64,000 bases of DNA from Pictodentalium vernedei. Its lineage: Eukaryota; Mollusca; Scaphopoda; Dentaliida; Dentaliidae. Position numbers and translations under genes: made by a program. The DNA lies in NCBI GenBank assembly GCA_031216915.1, contig CM062296.1, positions 662,533,838 through 662,597,837 of the forward strand, given 5' to 3'. Below, in pieces: positions 33,519 through 45,492 of this stretch; positions within the stretch are counted from its first letter, which is position 1; each line of letters begins with the position of its first letter. The notes under the pieces are model-generated. The model saw nothing but the letters and a program-made list of their open reading frames with translations. It was not told where the DNA came from and ran no database searches.

Positions 33519-33577
33519 GTTACAGTTTATGGGAGAGTGCCCCTGGGCACTCTCCCATAAACTGCAACAAGAAAAAC
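33519..33577. repeat. Fold-back core of the 'gggagagtgcc' MITE family
   Basis: GTTACAGTTTATGGGAGAGT faces ACTCTCCCATAAACTGCAAC across 'gcccctgggc'. The identical core lies in the middle of the element at 49305-49555. Confidence 0.75.
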
Positions 33578-35419
33578 CAATTTACTGCTAACACAGCTAA
33601 ATAATTATATTTTGAGAAATGTGAAAAAACGACCATTCCAAGTTTTCACAAATTTTTTAAAAAACCTGACATAATAAAAATGTCTAATGAGAAGGTTCAA
33701 ATCCAACGAAGGAGGGCCCGAGAATCAAAACATTATTTTTTTTTAGCCTAATATGAATAAAAAAAGTCTCAACAGTCCATTGTTGCATAATTCCCACTGT
33801 TGCCTCCCAGTCAGTAACCCAGCAACAACAGTGACAGTGTGGCCTGGTGACTCACAGTCGATGAGACTTTTGGCTACCTCCATGGCATTACCCAGGGTTT
33901 AGAGATCTTGTTGACGAGACTATAAATGATTTTGATAGAAGCTCAGCAACCAATATACCGGGGATTGATACCTGTAGGAGCTGAGTAGAATGAAGAGAAA
34001 CTGCGGAAAAAGATTACATCACACTATACCAGGCTAGTCCAGGACATTGCGTCAAGAAAATTTTTGTCATATTCTTACTGTGGACTAAAGAGTTATAATC
34101 TATTATAATACCTTATAACCTACACTATGTTGCAGTTATTTCTTGCAAAGTGTCGCTTTGTACTTTCCAGAAAATAAATGCAAAATAATAATGAATTCTT
34201 CCCAACGCAAGGTGGGAGGGAGGGTATTTAGAAAAGACAATAATGACTCTAGATGGGATGGATTATCTCACTTGTTACTACACTATTAGACAACACATTC
34301 ACAGTGCTAACCACAGTTTAATGGTATTAAAAAAATAAAAAAATTTATGTCTATTTATTTGCATAAAAATAGAATTATTACCTACATACATAAAACTCAA
34401 CATACTGTATCACCCCTGAAGCAATCAGAAATTTGTTTGTGTGCATTGATAAGTTTAAGTACGTCATGGATCGAAAAAGATGATAAAATTATTTTGTATC
34501 CATTGGTTTATGCTTTTCAGTATTATGATAGAAGTATATTAAAATGAACAGTGGAACACGACTGGCTGGTAGTAGAAAAGCATTAGAATGGGTTACATAA
34601 CTCTTAAAGTCTTTGGTAAACTATTAAGTGTCACATTCAAGGCTTGAGCCAATCAGAATCTATTTTGCAATCCATATTGTTCTTGAACTTATCGATTATT
34701 TCCCAGTCAGCATCAACAAATTTACCATTATTTGAAATCCTTCTCGATATCCTCATCAGTCCCTCTGGTGACTTAGGTGCAATCGTGATGCTGACTTAAT
34801 ATCATATATCAAGCTGAATAATTGCTCAACAGATGATGTACCTGCAGGAATTATACATGCTAGCATGAGAAGTTTGGCACACCCCGGATGCAAATATAAA
34901 AGATAGAGCTTTGTCAAGTCTTGCAGAAACTTATTGGGCTTCTACATTTCTCTCAATTTTAATTTTGCACCCTTTTGCTTTTTTCTTAGATTGCGTTAAT
35001 GCAGGTATCGGTGATATCTCTTCTTTTTTGTGATATCAGTAATTAAGTTTCCAGTATGCAAAATTTGGTGAGAATTCTTGTTCGATCACGTGGTGATGAA
35101 AATCGAGTTGGGGCGAATCGTTCGCACTAACTGGTGTTTGGGTATGAAACTTAGCAGAAGCTCACGCGCACAGTACTTTCACTTTTACTTTCACTTTTGC
35201 ATGAGTAAACAGAATGGACGCCTTCATAAAAGGAAATTGTGTTAAACTGTCAATGTTTTGTACGTGGAATACAAGGGGTGGTGTGATTGGATGTGAGACC
35301 ATTCATGAAAAGGCACAGACTAGGCATATGGTATGTTGTGCTGCAAAATATATGTTTTCCGTATTTATACAGTCTATAATTAATATCGGCATCTGGCGGT
35401 GAGCACAGTGCGCTGGCTT
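33578..35419. other. Spacer, no gene recognised
   Basis: Low-complexity AT-rich DNA plus the second half of the old duplication (about 34135-34345). Open frames up to 66 residues lack features. Confidence 0.4.
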
Positions 35420-35544
35420 GTACAGTCATCATGTAATGTATAGATATGGGCTTGGTTATTTGGATGCAAGGTAACTATAACACTCACTGTTAGTGAGTGT
35501 CATGGGTAACCTGGTATCGTGCATCCAAATGTTCAAGCCTGCAT

Positions 35545-35599
<55 letters not shown>

Positions 35600-35960
35600 T
35601 TTGTGTTTATGGTCGGTCACATACTTATGCACAATGGCTAATCGTGACCGTGACAGTTTTACGGGTGGAGGAAGCCGGAGAAAACCACTGAGCATCGACG
35701 AGCAACTGTCAGCTCCTCAACATTCTAACTCTGTTCAAGCAGGGTTACAGCGGTTGAAGACATGTGCACCATCCACATGCTGTATGCCTTAGTACACGGT
35801 GTCATCGTGCCCCCATATAGGCAACCGGGATAAAGTGCCTTGCCCAAGGACACAACGTGGGTGGGGATCGAATTTGGGACCTCTAGCATGGAAGTCCAAC
35901 AGTCTACCACCTAGCCACCGTGCTCCCTAACCTGCATCTATACATTACATGATGACGTAC
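35420..35960. mobile_element. Fold-back MITE hosting a SINE
   Basis: The left end 'gtcatcatgtaatgtatag' is mirrored by 'ctatacattacatgatgac' at the right end. Inner palindromes occur at 35459-35529 ('atttggatgca' ... 'tgcatccaaat' around 'aacactcactgttagtgag'). SINE S3 occupies most of the right half. Confidence 0.65.
35545..35930 (-). mobile_element. tRNA-headed SINE, copy S3 (minus strand) with (AAAT)n tail
   Basis: On the minus strand it starts GGGAGCACGGTGGCTAGGTG, has a B-box-like ATTCGATCCC, the body words 'gttgtgtccttgggcaagg' and 'gtaaaactgtcacggtcacg', and ends in about fifteen AAAT repeats. CCTGCAT flanks both sides (35538-35544, 35931-35937), a likely short target duplication. Confidence 0.82.
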
Positions 35961-36029
35961 ATCATAATTACACAAACCATGTACCGTAAAATGATATTAG
36001 TTGTCTACCCAGCAGGCTGAAACAAAATG

Positions 36030-36140
36030 GGGCCCACAAACCATAAATGGCCCTCCTGGGGTCATTTTAGGCAAACCCAAAATGGCCCTCCTGGGGTGAT
36101 TTGAGGTGAACCATAATGGCCCTTCTGCAGTTTTCAAAAT
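36030..36140 (+). repeat. Short tandem repeat (~45 bp x 3)
   Basis: 'aaatggccctcctggggtca' recurs about every 45 bp with the spacer 'ttttaggcaaaccc' or 'tttgaggtgaacc'. It is non-coding. Confidence 0.7.
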
Positions 36141-36344
36141 GACAAGCCTGGTCATATTTAGAACACCACACAATAATAACCACATCAACACAAATTTGTA
36201 GTCTGTAAGATGCAACTGTAGCCCCAAGACTTCCAAATCACATGGATCCAAACATACATCTCAGGCATCAGTAACATCAGAATATCTCTGATGAATCCTA
36301 CCACAACAATCCCTATGTGATGGCCACCTAGTGGTTAAAGGCAT

Positions 36345-38266
36345 CACCAGTCCCATCATGTGTGCGGAAGTCAGTGAGTCTGTCACTCTCTTCACATTTT
36401 CTTTGGCATAGGCTACACCCCATATTTCTTGTCCGATCATCACAAAATTTCATATGCAGGTTCGAGGTCATGTCTAGATGAGAACGTACCATTTTTGGTC
36501 ACGATAGGTCAGCCGTGATGGTTGTGAGAGCCTGAGACCCAAAAACCTTTAGCACTGTCTACAGGTTGTATTTATGAAGGGATTTGGGGGCGCGGTGGCA
36601 TTGCAGTAACCGGTTCTCGTCAGATCACTGAAGTTAAGCAACGTCGAGCCCGGTTAGTCCTCGGATGGGTGACCGTCTGAGCGATCGATTCGGACTCCCG
36701 TGTTGTGTCCTTGGGCAAGGCACTTAACCCCGATTGTCCACGTGGGGGCACGATGACGCCGTGTACTGAGGCGTATTGCACGTCGATGGTGTGCATGTCT
36801 TCAACCAATCCAACCCTGCCTGAGATGCAGTGCGGAGTTATGATGTTGGGGAGCTGGCAGTTGCTCGTCGTTGCTCCGGCTTCCTCCACCCGTAAAACTG
36901 TCACGGTCATGATTAGCCATTGTGCATAAGTATGTGACCTTAAACACCAATAAATAAATAAAAAAATATGAAGGGATTTCATTGTAACTTGGTAGGATGA
37001 TTCTGTATAATGTCTAGATGAGAACGTCCCCTTTTGGTCACCATCAGTTAACCATGGCAGCTGCGAGAGCTTGAAACCTGAAAACCTTTATCGCAGGGAT
37101 TTCATTGTAACTTGGCAGGATGACTAAATATAATGTCTAGATGGGAACTTCCCCTTTTGGTCTCGATCGGTCATACGTGACGGCTGCACAGGCCCAAAGC
37201 CCGAAAACCTTTAGCATAGTCTACAGGTCGTATTTATGAAGAGATTTCATTGTAACTTGGTAGGATGACACCATATGATGTCTAGATGAGAATGTCCTAT
37301 TTGGGTAGCGAACGGTCAACCGTGACGGCTGCTAGAGCCCAAAACCCGAAAACCTTTAGCACTGTCAAAAGGTAGTATTTATGAAGGGATTTCATTGTAA
37401 CTTGGTAGGATGACTCTGTATAATGTCTAGATGGGAACGTCCCCTTTTGGTCGCGATCGGTCAACTGTGATGGATATGCAGGCCCAAAGCCCCAAAACCT
37501 TCAGCACAGTCTACAGGTCGTATTTATGAAGGGGTTATATTGTAACTTGGTAGGATGACTCTGTATAATGTCTAGATGAGAACATCGTATTTTGGCCATG
37601 ATCGGTCAACCGTGACAGCTGCACAGACATGTGACCTAGATTTGTTTAGCACAGTCTACAGTTCATATTTATGAAGCAATTTCATTGTAACGTGGAAGGA
37701 TAACTTTGTGTGATGTCTAGATGAGCCTGTCGTATTTTGGTCACGATCAGTCAGCCATTACCGCTGCCTGGTCATTTGACCTAGATTCCTTTAGCACTGT
37801 TTGCAGGTTGTTTTTATGAAAGGATTTCATTGTAACTTGGTAGGATAACTTGGTATATCCAGATGAGCCTCTCCTATTTTGGTCATGATCGGTCAACCAT
37901 GACCGCCTAACCATCTTGTGACCTAGATTTCTTTAGCATAGTCTACGAGTTATATTTATGAAGGGATTTCATTGTAACTTGGTAAGATGACTCGTTTTGG
38001 AATGATTTTACTGTAACTTGGTAACTTTGGTTGACATACGGTTAACTGTTTGGGCCACATCAACTCATGTCTTAATTCTTTAGTACAGTCTCCACTCAAA
38101 TTATTCTCTTTGAAAACATAGCATACAGGGAACAGAAGTTAAGATATTCTCAATTATCACAATTCTTGTCTTATTTCATAATCCTTTCATAAACATTGAA
38201 CATTATCCTTTTCATCAAACACTACATTCAGTCAAGTTAAGCTGCAGTGTCACTGACACTTTCATT
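36345..38266 (+). mobile_element. HINE family A, copy A5 (5' end missing, SINE inserted)
   Basis: It lacks the starting hairpin and enters the leader at 'gtgtgcggaagtcagtgag'. About ten monomers follow, the later ones (37560-37980) carrying a variant 'gacctagatttctttagc'. Then come the pre-tail and the CAAGTTAAGCTG plus AGTGTCACTGACACT tail. SINE S4 splits the first monomer. Confidence 0.75.
36586..36966 (+). mobile_element. 5S rRNA-headed SINE, copy S4
   Basis: The body and tail match S1 and S7, but the head is 5S-like. Positions 36614-36678 read 'tctcgtcagatcactgaag', TTAAGCAACGTCGAGCC, 'cggttagtcctcgg' and ATGGGTGACCG, the internal-promoter half of a 5S rRNA gene (A box, intermediate element, C box). 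The first bases GGGGGCGCGGTGG are shared with the tRNA-headed copies. The 13-bp duplication TATGAAGGGATTT lies at 36573-36585 and 36967-36979. Confidence 0.85.
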
Positions 38267-38644
38267 CACCGGACTTATCGAACTGCCTCCATTGCACCAA
38301 TAATGTGTGTCGATGAATTGAAGGTCTTCATACATCTTTATTAAATGAAAGAAAGACAGATGGCATCTAGAGGTGTTATACTTGCTGTAAGGTGATTCAT
38401 GTCTTAGCATTCATTGTAGTCCTCCCTTTTCTCCCAACATGATATTAGTATCATTAAGGCTGAGAGAAGTATACCCTTGTCAAGTCCATAGTATTGGAAG
38501 TTGCCAGAGTTTGTATTTCTTAGAACACAGTTGATGCATTTGCCCCTTTCACTTTTTTCAGTGCCAGTAAATGTTCCACCACTAAATCTGACTGTCAACC
38601 CACCTCCCAACTATTGCGAACTGCTTTGTATCTGAACGGTCTGT
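38267..38644. other. Spacer, nothing recognised
   Basis: Non-coding, moderately AT-rich, no repeat ends or splice-supported exon. It may be 3' flank of the protein-like fragment that follows on the minus strand. Confidence 0.4.
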
Positions 38645-39148
38645 CTATTCATCAGCTAGAATTGTTTCAAACTTGTCATTCCTACACTCATTCCATGCAG
38701 TCTTTTCCAAATACTTGTTTATGCATTGCACCATTTGCTTATTAGATTGATGAGATTCACTGGCAACATTTCTGGGAAATGTTAAGTCTATACCAATATC
38801 TTCTAGCAGGGTAGCTACATCTTCTAGAGATTTTTAATAGTCCCAATTCCTTTTAACAAGAAGTTCCACACATGCACATTTAAAGATCTTTTTAATCTTT
38901 TTCCGATTAACACTCTGTGCAGTGTCAGAGGCCTGATGCTGCTGCTGCTGCTGAACAGATCCAGCGCTATTGGGCACTTCTCTGTCTAAACTGGTTGGGG
39001 TGCAGTCTGTCTGCCTGGTTGAGTTCTTGAGACATTCAAATTGACATCTAGCATGGTTAGTGAGCTTAACAACCCTATCTACCCAGACCAGTTCAGTGTC
39101 CGATACTCTTGGATTATCTCTCTGCCATGAAAGGCAAATAGTACACAT
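38645..39148 (-). pseudogene. Broken protein-coding fragment, family unknown
   Basis: On the minus strand two same-frame segments separated by one in-frame stop (TAA near 38827) both look protein-like. The first has MCTICLSWQRDNPRVSD, a Cys/His cluster (NHARCQFECLKN), a run of five Gln and a basic KIKKIFKCACVELLVKR. The second reads SLEDVATLLEDIGIDLTFPR then ESHQSNKQMVQCINKYLEKT and ends in a natural-looking stop. Frame conservation across the stop suggests a recently disabled gene or transposon-borne gene. No known domain was recognised. A splice acceptor (TTTCATGGCAG) near 39121 could replace the ATG as the true start of this exon. Confidence 0.5.
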
Positions 39149-39837
39149 TCAACTGTCTTTTGCTATGCTGAATGCCACCCATGGAAACCCATGATCAGGA
39201 ATTTTCTGTGTGTTTGTCCGAGTCCCAAACAATGTTGAAATGCCCTACCCATAACATTTTGAGGCCGCAATTTTTGTATAAAATTCATCTGTATAACTCA
39301 TTTTTAATATTATAATAATGCTGTTCCTACTGCAAATACTTTTTCACTGATGACATGAAAAACTGTCAGAAAAAGAGACATCATGTATTTCGACTCGTTT
39401 GTGATTACACTATTTTCTTTGATGCTTGTTTTTTTTTTCTTCTAAACAATATGTTTATTTCAGTCATTTAAAACTGTGTTTGGCGGGCAGGCTAAGCCTA
39501 TCTTAACGTCATACCCCTTTGATGCATGTGATCTGATTGAAGTGCTGTGATGTTTGACCACAAAGGGCATGTACATATCGTGATCCTGTTTCTTGCTGCC
39601 ATTTCTGTAGAATGGTTGACGACATTGTCTCTGCAACTTTGAAGATAAAAGGCTTTAGGAATCGGGTCACTGACCAGAACATTTAACCTTTTTGGTGCCA
39701 AGATTCAAGTTTTTGGGGTGGGGGATGGGTGGGTGGGTTTTAGATGCATCCAGTCAACGGCCACTCAACTGGCCTAGTTCAAACCCTGCATTAGGCCTCG
39801 AGTTTATCCTTCCACGATGGCACAAGTGCCATATCGA
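39149..39837. other. Spacer, nothing recognised
   Basis: Non-coding. Poly-T near 39430 and a G-rich stretch near 39717. No element ends were found. Confidence 0.4.
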
Positions 39838-40077
39838 TTAACCCTTTGCCCAATGCAGACGATATCAAAATTTATTATTTGAAATATCATTTTTGCAAAT
39901 TTTCAAAAAATTTCAACAAAACCATATCATGTGACCCCTCGTTGGAACGAGCTCGTTCCAACGAGGGGTCACATGATATGGTTTTGTTGAAGTTTTTTTG
40001 AAAAATAATATTTTTTCAACTGCTGAATTTGCATATTACGCGGGCAGATGCGGGCGATTCGTTGGGTAAAGGGTTAA
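39838..40077. mobile_element. Palindromic MITE with TTAACCCTTT ends, copy 2
   Basis: This is the reverse-orientation copy of 29847-30095. It has 'caatgcagacgatatcaaaa' at the left and 'gcgggcgattcgttgggtaa' at the right, and the central fold-back is shorter (GGAACGAGCTCGTTCC). The two copies are close in sequence, suggesting fairly recent activity. Confidence 0.85.
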
Positions 40078-41499
40078 CCCATTTACATGTATGTGTCGTT
40101 CTGTGTTTATTACATGCCTTCCTGTTTATAAAAACAATTATTAGAAGTCCACTTGGCAATTCATTTGACAGCTATCATCAAAAAGAACACATTTTATAGC
40201 CAACCAAGTTTGCGAGGGGTACCCGTGTTACTATTTCATCCCCTGAGTTCCAATGTGATATATGTGCCTACTGGCACCTACAACGCATTGGAACTCAGGG
40301 GACGATTTTCAGCTTTCGCTAGCGATTCAAATTGTAACTGCATTGCACGATTTGTAGAAAATTCCAGTGAAATTTTGCTTCTATTAAAAAATAGTCCAAG
40401 GATCAACAAATGTGCAGAACAGATTTACATTTTCTGCATGGTTTAGTGTTACTGTAGATGGGGATTTCAAAGAACAAGCGTGTAATACAATCTTTACTTG
40501 CTCATTGTTCAGGACTCAACCATTTCTGAGTAGAACTCTGATTGTTTATGGAATTGAAAAAAGAAAGCCTCCCTTTCTTCCCCATCTTAAATTTTAGAAA
40601 AAATGGTATGAGAAACAAGAAAGTTTTTATTGGTCTGACTAAGACCTCTGATGATACTTTCTGATGGTGTTGTCAGTCATTTCCAACACGTGGCAGGTAT
40701 AATAAAAAAAAAGAAATTTGGGTCAGAGTTCTCATTGACAGACCAAAATTATGTTCTGCCCACTGTCGTAATTTTTATAAAAAAACTGTTGAACTTGATA
40801 ATCAAGAGTAACCTGTCAAAGAATTTCATCCCATAACAGTGTATTATTAATTCTGTTTAAACAGATGAAAAATACTTTGATCAAGTTGCACTAACTTGGA
40901 AATTAATCGATTTGTAATACAAGTCAACTGAACTGAATTTCAAAACTATAAAACAACAATAATCAATAACATAAACACAGAGAAAAACAATTCATCCAAT
41001 TTTATTGCTCCCCTGGGGGCAGCTGCTCATAAAACTTTGACAGTCATGGGTATTGGATAAGAGGAGAAATACTTTTAACATTGTACATGAATAATGATCC
41101 AGCCAGCTATGAAGAGAAAAAAGTTGTTTTGTATGTTTTAAATTATTGCTGTCACTGCCTTGTAAAATTCTTGTTGTACCATCAAGATTTTAATTAACCC
41201 TTGTCAATTTGTGTGCTGAAAGCCTGTATTTGGGCTTTGTTGAGAAGGATTGGCAATGGAGTTAAAAGGTGGGATATTTTGTGGATTTGCTTGATAATGC
41301 TCTTACAAATGAAAATATTTTTGTCACATGGAATTAACTTAATGAACAACTTCTGAGGATGAAAATTAAGCTGGAACTGCATCTGTTATGGGTTTGCGGT
41401 TTTCTGGATATTCCACAACACAAACTGCAATGCTACAGGGTGTAGACTGTCAAAGTGTATCAAAAATGTAGAAAAATCTCCAGCTCTTCAATATGAAAA
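40078..41499. other. Spacer with one palindrome
   Basis: A fold-back CCCCTGAGTTCCAATG / CATTGGAACTCAGGGG is present at about 40240-40305. The rest is AT-rich and shows no genes or element ends. Confidence 0.5.
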
Positions 41500-41890
41500 A
41501 GCACTAAACAATATGTCAGGGCTATTTTCCAATCATTATCACATTTCATATGCATGTTCAGGTTCATATCTAGATGAAAACATCCAATTCTGGCCATAAC
41601 TGGTTTCCCATAATAGCTGCCACAAAAGCTATCTTGGATTTTGTTAAGCACAGGCTACTGGTTGCATTTATGCATCAGTTCTCTTGAAATGTAGCAGGGT
41701 GACTCGTATGATGAGTAGATGAGAACATCTTATTTTGGTAACAGTTGGTTGCCCATAATTGACCTCCCTGGCCACTATTTTGGATTTCTTAACACCCTAC
41801 AGGTTGCATTTATGCACCAGTTTTCTTGAAACTCATCAGGATGACTTAGTATGATAATTAAAAGAGAGTGGTGTATCTTGGTCACAAAAG
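41500..41890 (+). repeat. Diverged family-A-like monomers (~147 bp x 2.5)
   Basis: 'tagatgaaaacatcc', 'tagatgagaacatcttattt', 'ttaagcacaggctac' and 'gcatttatgcaccagtt' follow the order of the family A monomer at the same spacing but with low identity. This is probably an ancient relative. Confidence 0.55.
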
Positions 41891-41971
41891 GCTGGCACAT
41901 TGCCTGCCATGGCAGCCATCTCTGATTTCTGTCATGGTTGTGTGCCCAGAATAGATGTCATAGCTCATTTT

Positions 41972-43640
41972 TAGCTCAGCTTTGGCGAAGCCAAATTAGA
42001 GCTTTTGTCATGGCCCGTCGTCCGTCTGTCCGTACGTCAACAATTGGATACGGCTCGGGCTAGAGGCCGTATTTATGAACCGATCTTTACGAAACTTCTT
42101 GGGTACCTTTGTTATGATCGTGGGACGAGAACGAGTGTTTTGGGGTCTGGTCTGAAATTCAAGATGGCTGCCTGCTGCCATTTTGTACCGACGATGCAGA
42201 AATCTGTTTTTTTGCACAGAACTTCCATATGAAAGTGCTGATTTGAATAATTTTTTGGATGAATGTTTAGTACCATGGGATACATCACATATAATATGGG
42301 TTTTTTTCTCGTACGTAAATTATGCAAATTAGACTAACTTTGATGTATTTAGTGTTACTTTCAGCACTCTAAGTGCAAATGCCAATACGGCTCGGGCTAG
42401 AGGCCGCATTTATGAACCGATCTTTACAAAACTTCTTGGGTACCATTGGTATTACCAAGGGACGAGAACGAGTGTTTGGGGGTGCGGTCCGAAATTCAAG
42501 ATGGCCGCTGGTAGCCATTTTGTTCAAAATTAGGGGCAATCAGATTTTTGCACAGAACTTCCACATGAAAGCTCTGATTTGAATAATTTTTTGTATGAAT
42601 GTTTAGTACCATGGGATACATCACATATAATACGGGTTTTTTTCTCGTGCAGAAATTATGCAAATTAGATGAACTTTGATTTTTTCAGTGCTACTTACAC
42701 TCAGTAAGTACACATGTCAGTATGGCTCGGGCTAGAGGCTGTATTTCTCAACCGATCTTCACGAAACTTCTTGGGTACCTCTGCTATCACCTTGGGACGA
42801 GAACGAGTGTTTCTGAGTGCGGTCCAAAATTCAAGATGGCTGCCAGTGGCCATTTTGTACCAAAATTAGGTCTAATCAGTTTTTTGTACACAACTTCTAT
42901 ACGGCTCAGGCAAGAGGCCGTATTTATGAACCAATCTTTACGAAACTTCTTGGGTACCTTTGTTTTCACCGTGGGATGAGAACAGGTATTTTTGGGTGTG
43001 GTCCGAAATTCAAGATGGCCACCAGCAGCCATTTTGTACCAAAATTAGTGCAATCAGTCTTTTGTACAGAATTTCTGTATGAAAGTTCTGATTTGAATAA
43101 ATTTTTGTATGAATGTTTAGTAAAATGGAATATATCACATACAGTACGGGTTTTTTTCTCGTGCAGAAATTATGCAAATTAGATGAATTTTGATTTATTT
43201 AGTGCTACTTATACACTGTAAGTGCACATGTCAATACGGCTCGGGCTAGAGGATGTATTTATCAACCGATCTTCATGAAACTTCTTGGATACCTTTGTTA
43301 TCACCTTGGGACGAGAACGAGTGTTTCTGAGTGCGGTCCAAAATTCAAGATGGCTGCCAGTGGCCATTTTGTACCGAAATTAGGTCCAATCAGTTTTTTG
43401 TCACAACTTCTATACAGCTCGTATTTATGAACTGATCTTCACGAAACTTCTTGGGTACCTTTGTTTTCACCTTGGGACAGGAATGAGTGTGTTTTGGGGT
43501 GCCTTTGTTATCACTGTGCTATGAGAACAAATATTTTGGGGTTCAGTCAGACCCACTCTGGGACTCAAAGATTTCTTTTTAGTCCCCTACGGGAACTGCA
43601 AGGGGACTATAGGATTGCACTCCATCCGTCTGTCCGTCCA

Positions 43641-43679
<39 letters not shown>

Positions 43680-43682
43680 GAC

Positions 43683-43746
<64 letters not shown>

Positions 43747-45492
43747 ATGCTTTAAGCTACACCTTTCATATTTGGTACATGGATAAATGGTTCTGAGGGG
43801 ATGATGCACGCTCAAAAAAATTTTTTCAAAATCCAAGATGGCGGAATGGCGGCCATTTTTATTTTGTTTTTTTAGCTTTTTTTTCTCTATTTTCATGTTA
43901 CACCCCTCCCACCAACATGGTTCAAGCTACACCTTTCATATTTGGTACATGGATAAATGGTTCTGAGGGGATGATGCACGCTCAAAATTTTTTTTTCAAA
44001 ATCCAAGATGGCGGCATGGCGGCCATTTTTGTTGTGTCTTTTAAGCTTTTTTTCCTCTATTTTCATGTTACCACCCCTCCCACCAACATGGTTCAAGCTA
44101 CACCTTTCATATTTGGTACATGGATAAATGGGTCTGAGGGGATGATGCACGCTCAAAATTTTTTTTTTGAAATCCAAGATGGCGGAATGGCGGCCATTTT
44201 TGTTGTGTTTTTTAAGCTTTTTTTCTCTACATGTTACCACCCCTTCCACCCACATGGTTCAAGCTACACCTTTCATATTTGGTACATGGATAAATGGTTC
44301 TGAGGGGATGATACATGATCAAAATTTTTTTTTCAAAATCCAAGATGATGGAATGGCGGTCATTTTTGTTGTGTTTTTTAAGCTTTTTTTCTCTATTTTC
44401 ATGTTACCACCCCTCCCACCAATATGGTTCAAGCTACACTTTGCATATTTGGCACATGGATAGAGGGGTGGGAGGGGATGATGCACGTTCAATATTTTTT
44501 CTTCAAAATCCAAGATGGCGGCATGGCGGCCATTTTTGTTGTGTTTTTTAAGCTTTTTTCTCTATTTTAGGTTACCACCCCTCTCTCCAACATGGTTCAA
44601 GCTACACTTTTTATATCTGGCACATGGATAGAGGGTTGTAATGGGATGTTGCATGTTCAATATTTGTTTTCCAAAATTCAAGATGGCGCCATGGCAACCA
44701 TTTATGTTTTGTTTTTTAAGCTTTTTTCTCTATTTTTTGTTACCACTGCTCCCTCAAACATGGTTCAAGCTGCACTTTTCATATATGGTACATGGATAAA
44801 GGGGTTGTGAGGGGATTAGGCACGCTCAATATTTTTTTTTCAAAATCTAACATCTGTCTGTCTGTCCGTCTCTCTGTCTGTCTGTCTGTCTGTCTGTTTT
44901 TATGTTACCACCTCTCCCTCTAATATGCTTCAAGCTACACCTTTCATATTTGGTACATGGATAAATGGTTCTGAGGGGATGATGCACAGTCAATATTTAT
45001 TTTTCAAAATCCAAGATGGCAGAATGGTGGCCATTATTGTTGTGTTTTTTAAGCTTTTTTCTCTATTTTATGTTACCACCCCTCCCTCCAACATGGTTCA
45101 AGCTACGCCTTTCATATATGGTACATGGATAAAAGGGTTGTGAGGGGATTATGCACGCTCAATATTTTTTTTTCAAAATCCAAGATGCTTATATACTCTA
45201 GTGTCTTCTGTGACAAAAACACCTTATGTCACAAAAGCGCCGTAGGGGACTAATACTACCTCGGTGGTCAAACACTTGTCTAGTTTAGCATCTGACTGTC
45301 ACCCACCTTTACAATACTTTTCCTATACATTTGTTACAGGCTATGGTCAGTATTTATGTACAGGCTGTTACACTACTTTATATGTAACTTTGTTATCAGG
45401 TCATTACCTAGATGTTTGTCATTGCTGTGTCAAATACTATACATGTACATGTCTTGACAAGTTGAGCTACAGTGTCATTGACACTTTCATTT
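41972..45492 (+). mobile_element. HINE family B, copy B2 (with family F nested inside)
   Basis: It begins TAGCTCAGCTTTGGC-gaa-GCCAAATTAGAGCT and has the same order of long and short monomers as B1, then 'ggactcaaagatttc', where family F interrupts. It resumes at 'ctagtttagcatctgactg' (45280) and ends with CAAGTTGAGCTA, the AGTGTCATTGACACT palindrome and TTCATT. Confidence 0.78.
43580..45278 (+). mobile_element. HINE-like family F, nested in B2
   Basis: The 5' end TAGTCCCCTACGG (part of a 'cccctac...aaggggact' hairpin) is mirrored at the 3' end by CCGTAGGGGACTA (45239-45251), followed by 'atactacctcggtggtcaa'. A TCTG microsatellite (43640-43746) leads into about nine ~170 bp units ('tttcatatttggtacatgg', 'caaaatccaagatggcgg', 'catgttaccacccctcc'). 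A second TCTG run at 44854-44897 breaks the array. B1 and B3 supply the unoccupied site. Confidence 0.75.

Noticed and set aside
36614-36678. Possible 5S rRNA gene
   Set aside because: Only the internal-promoter half is 5S-like, and it is joined to the SINE body with flanking duplication.
43640-43746. Long open frame through TCTG repeats and family F units
   Set aside because: Cys/Leu/Ser/Val repeats translated from a microsatellite; both strands are open for the same reason.
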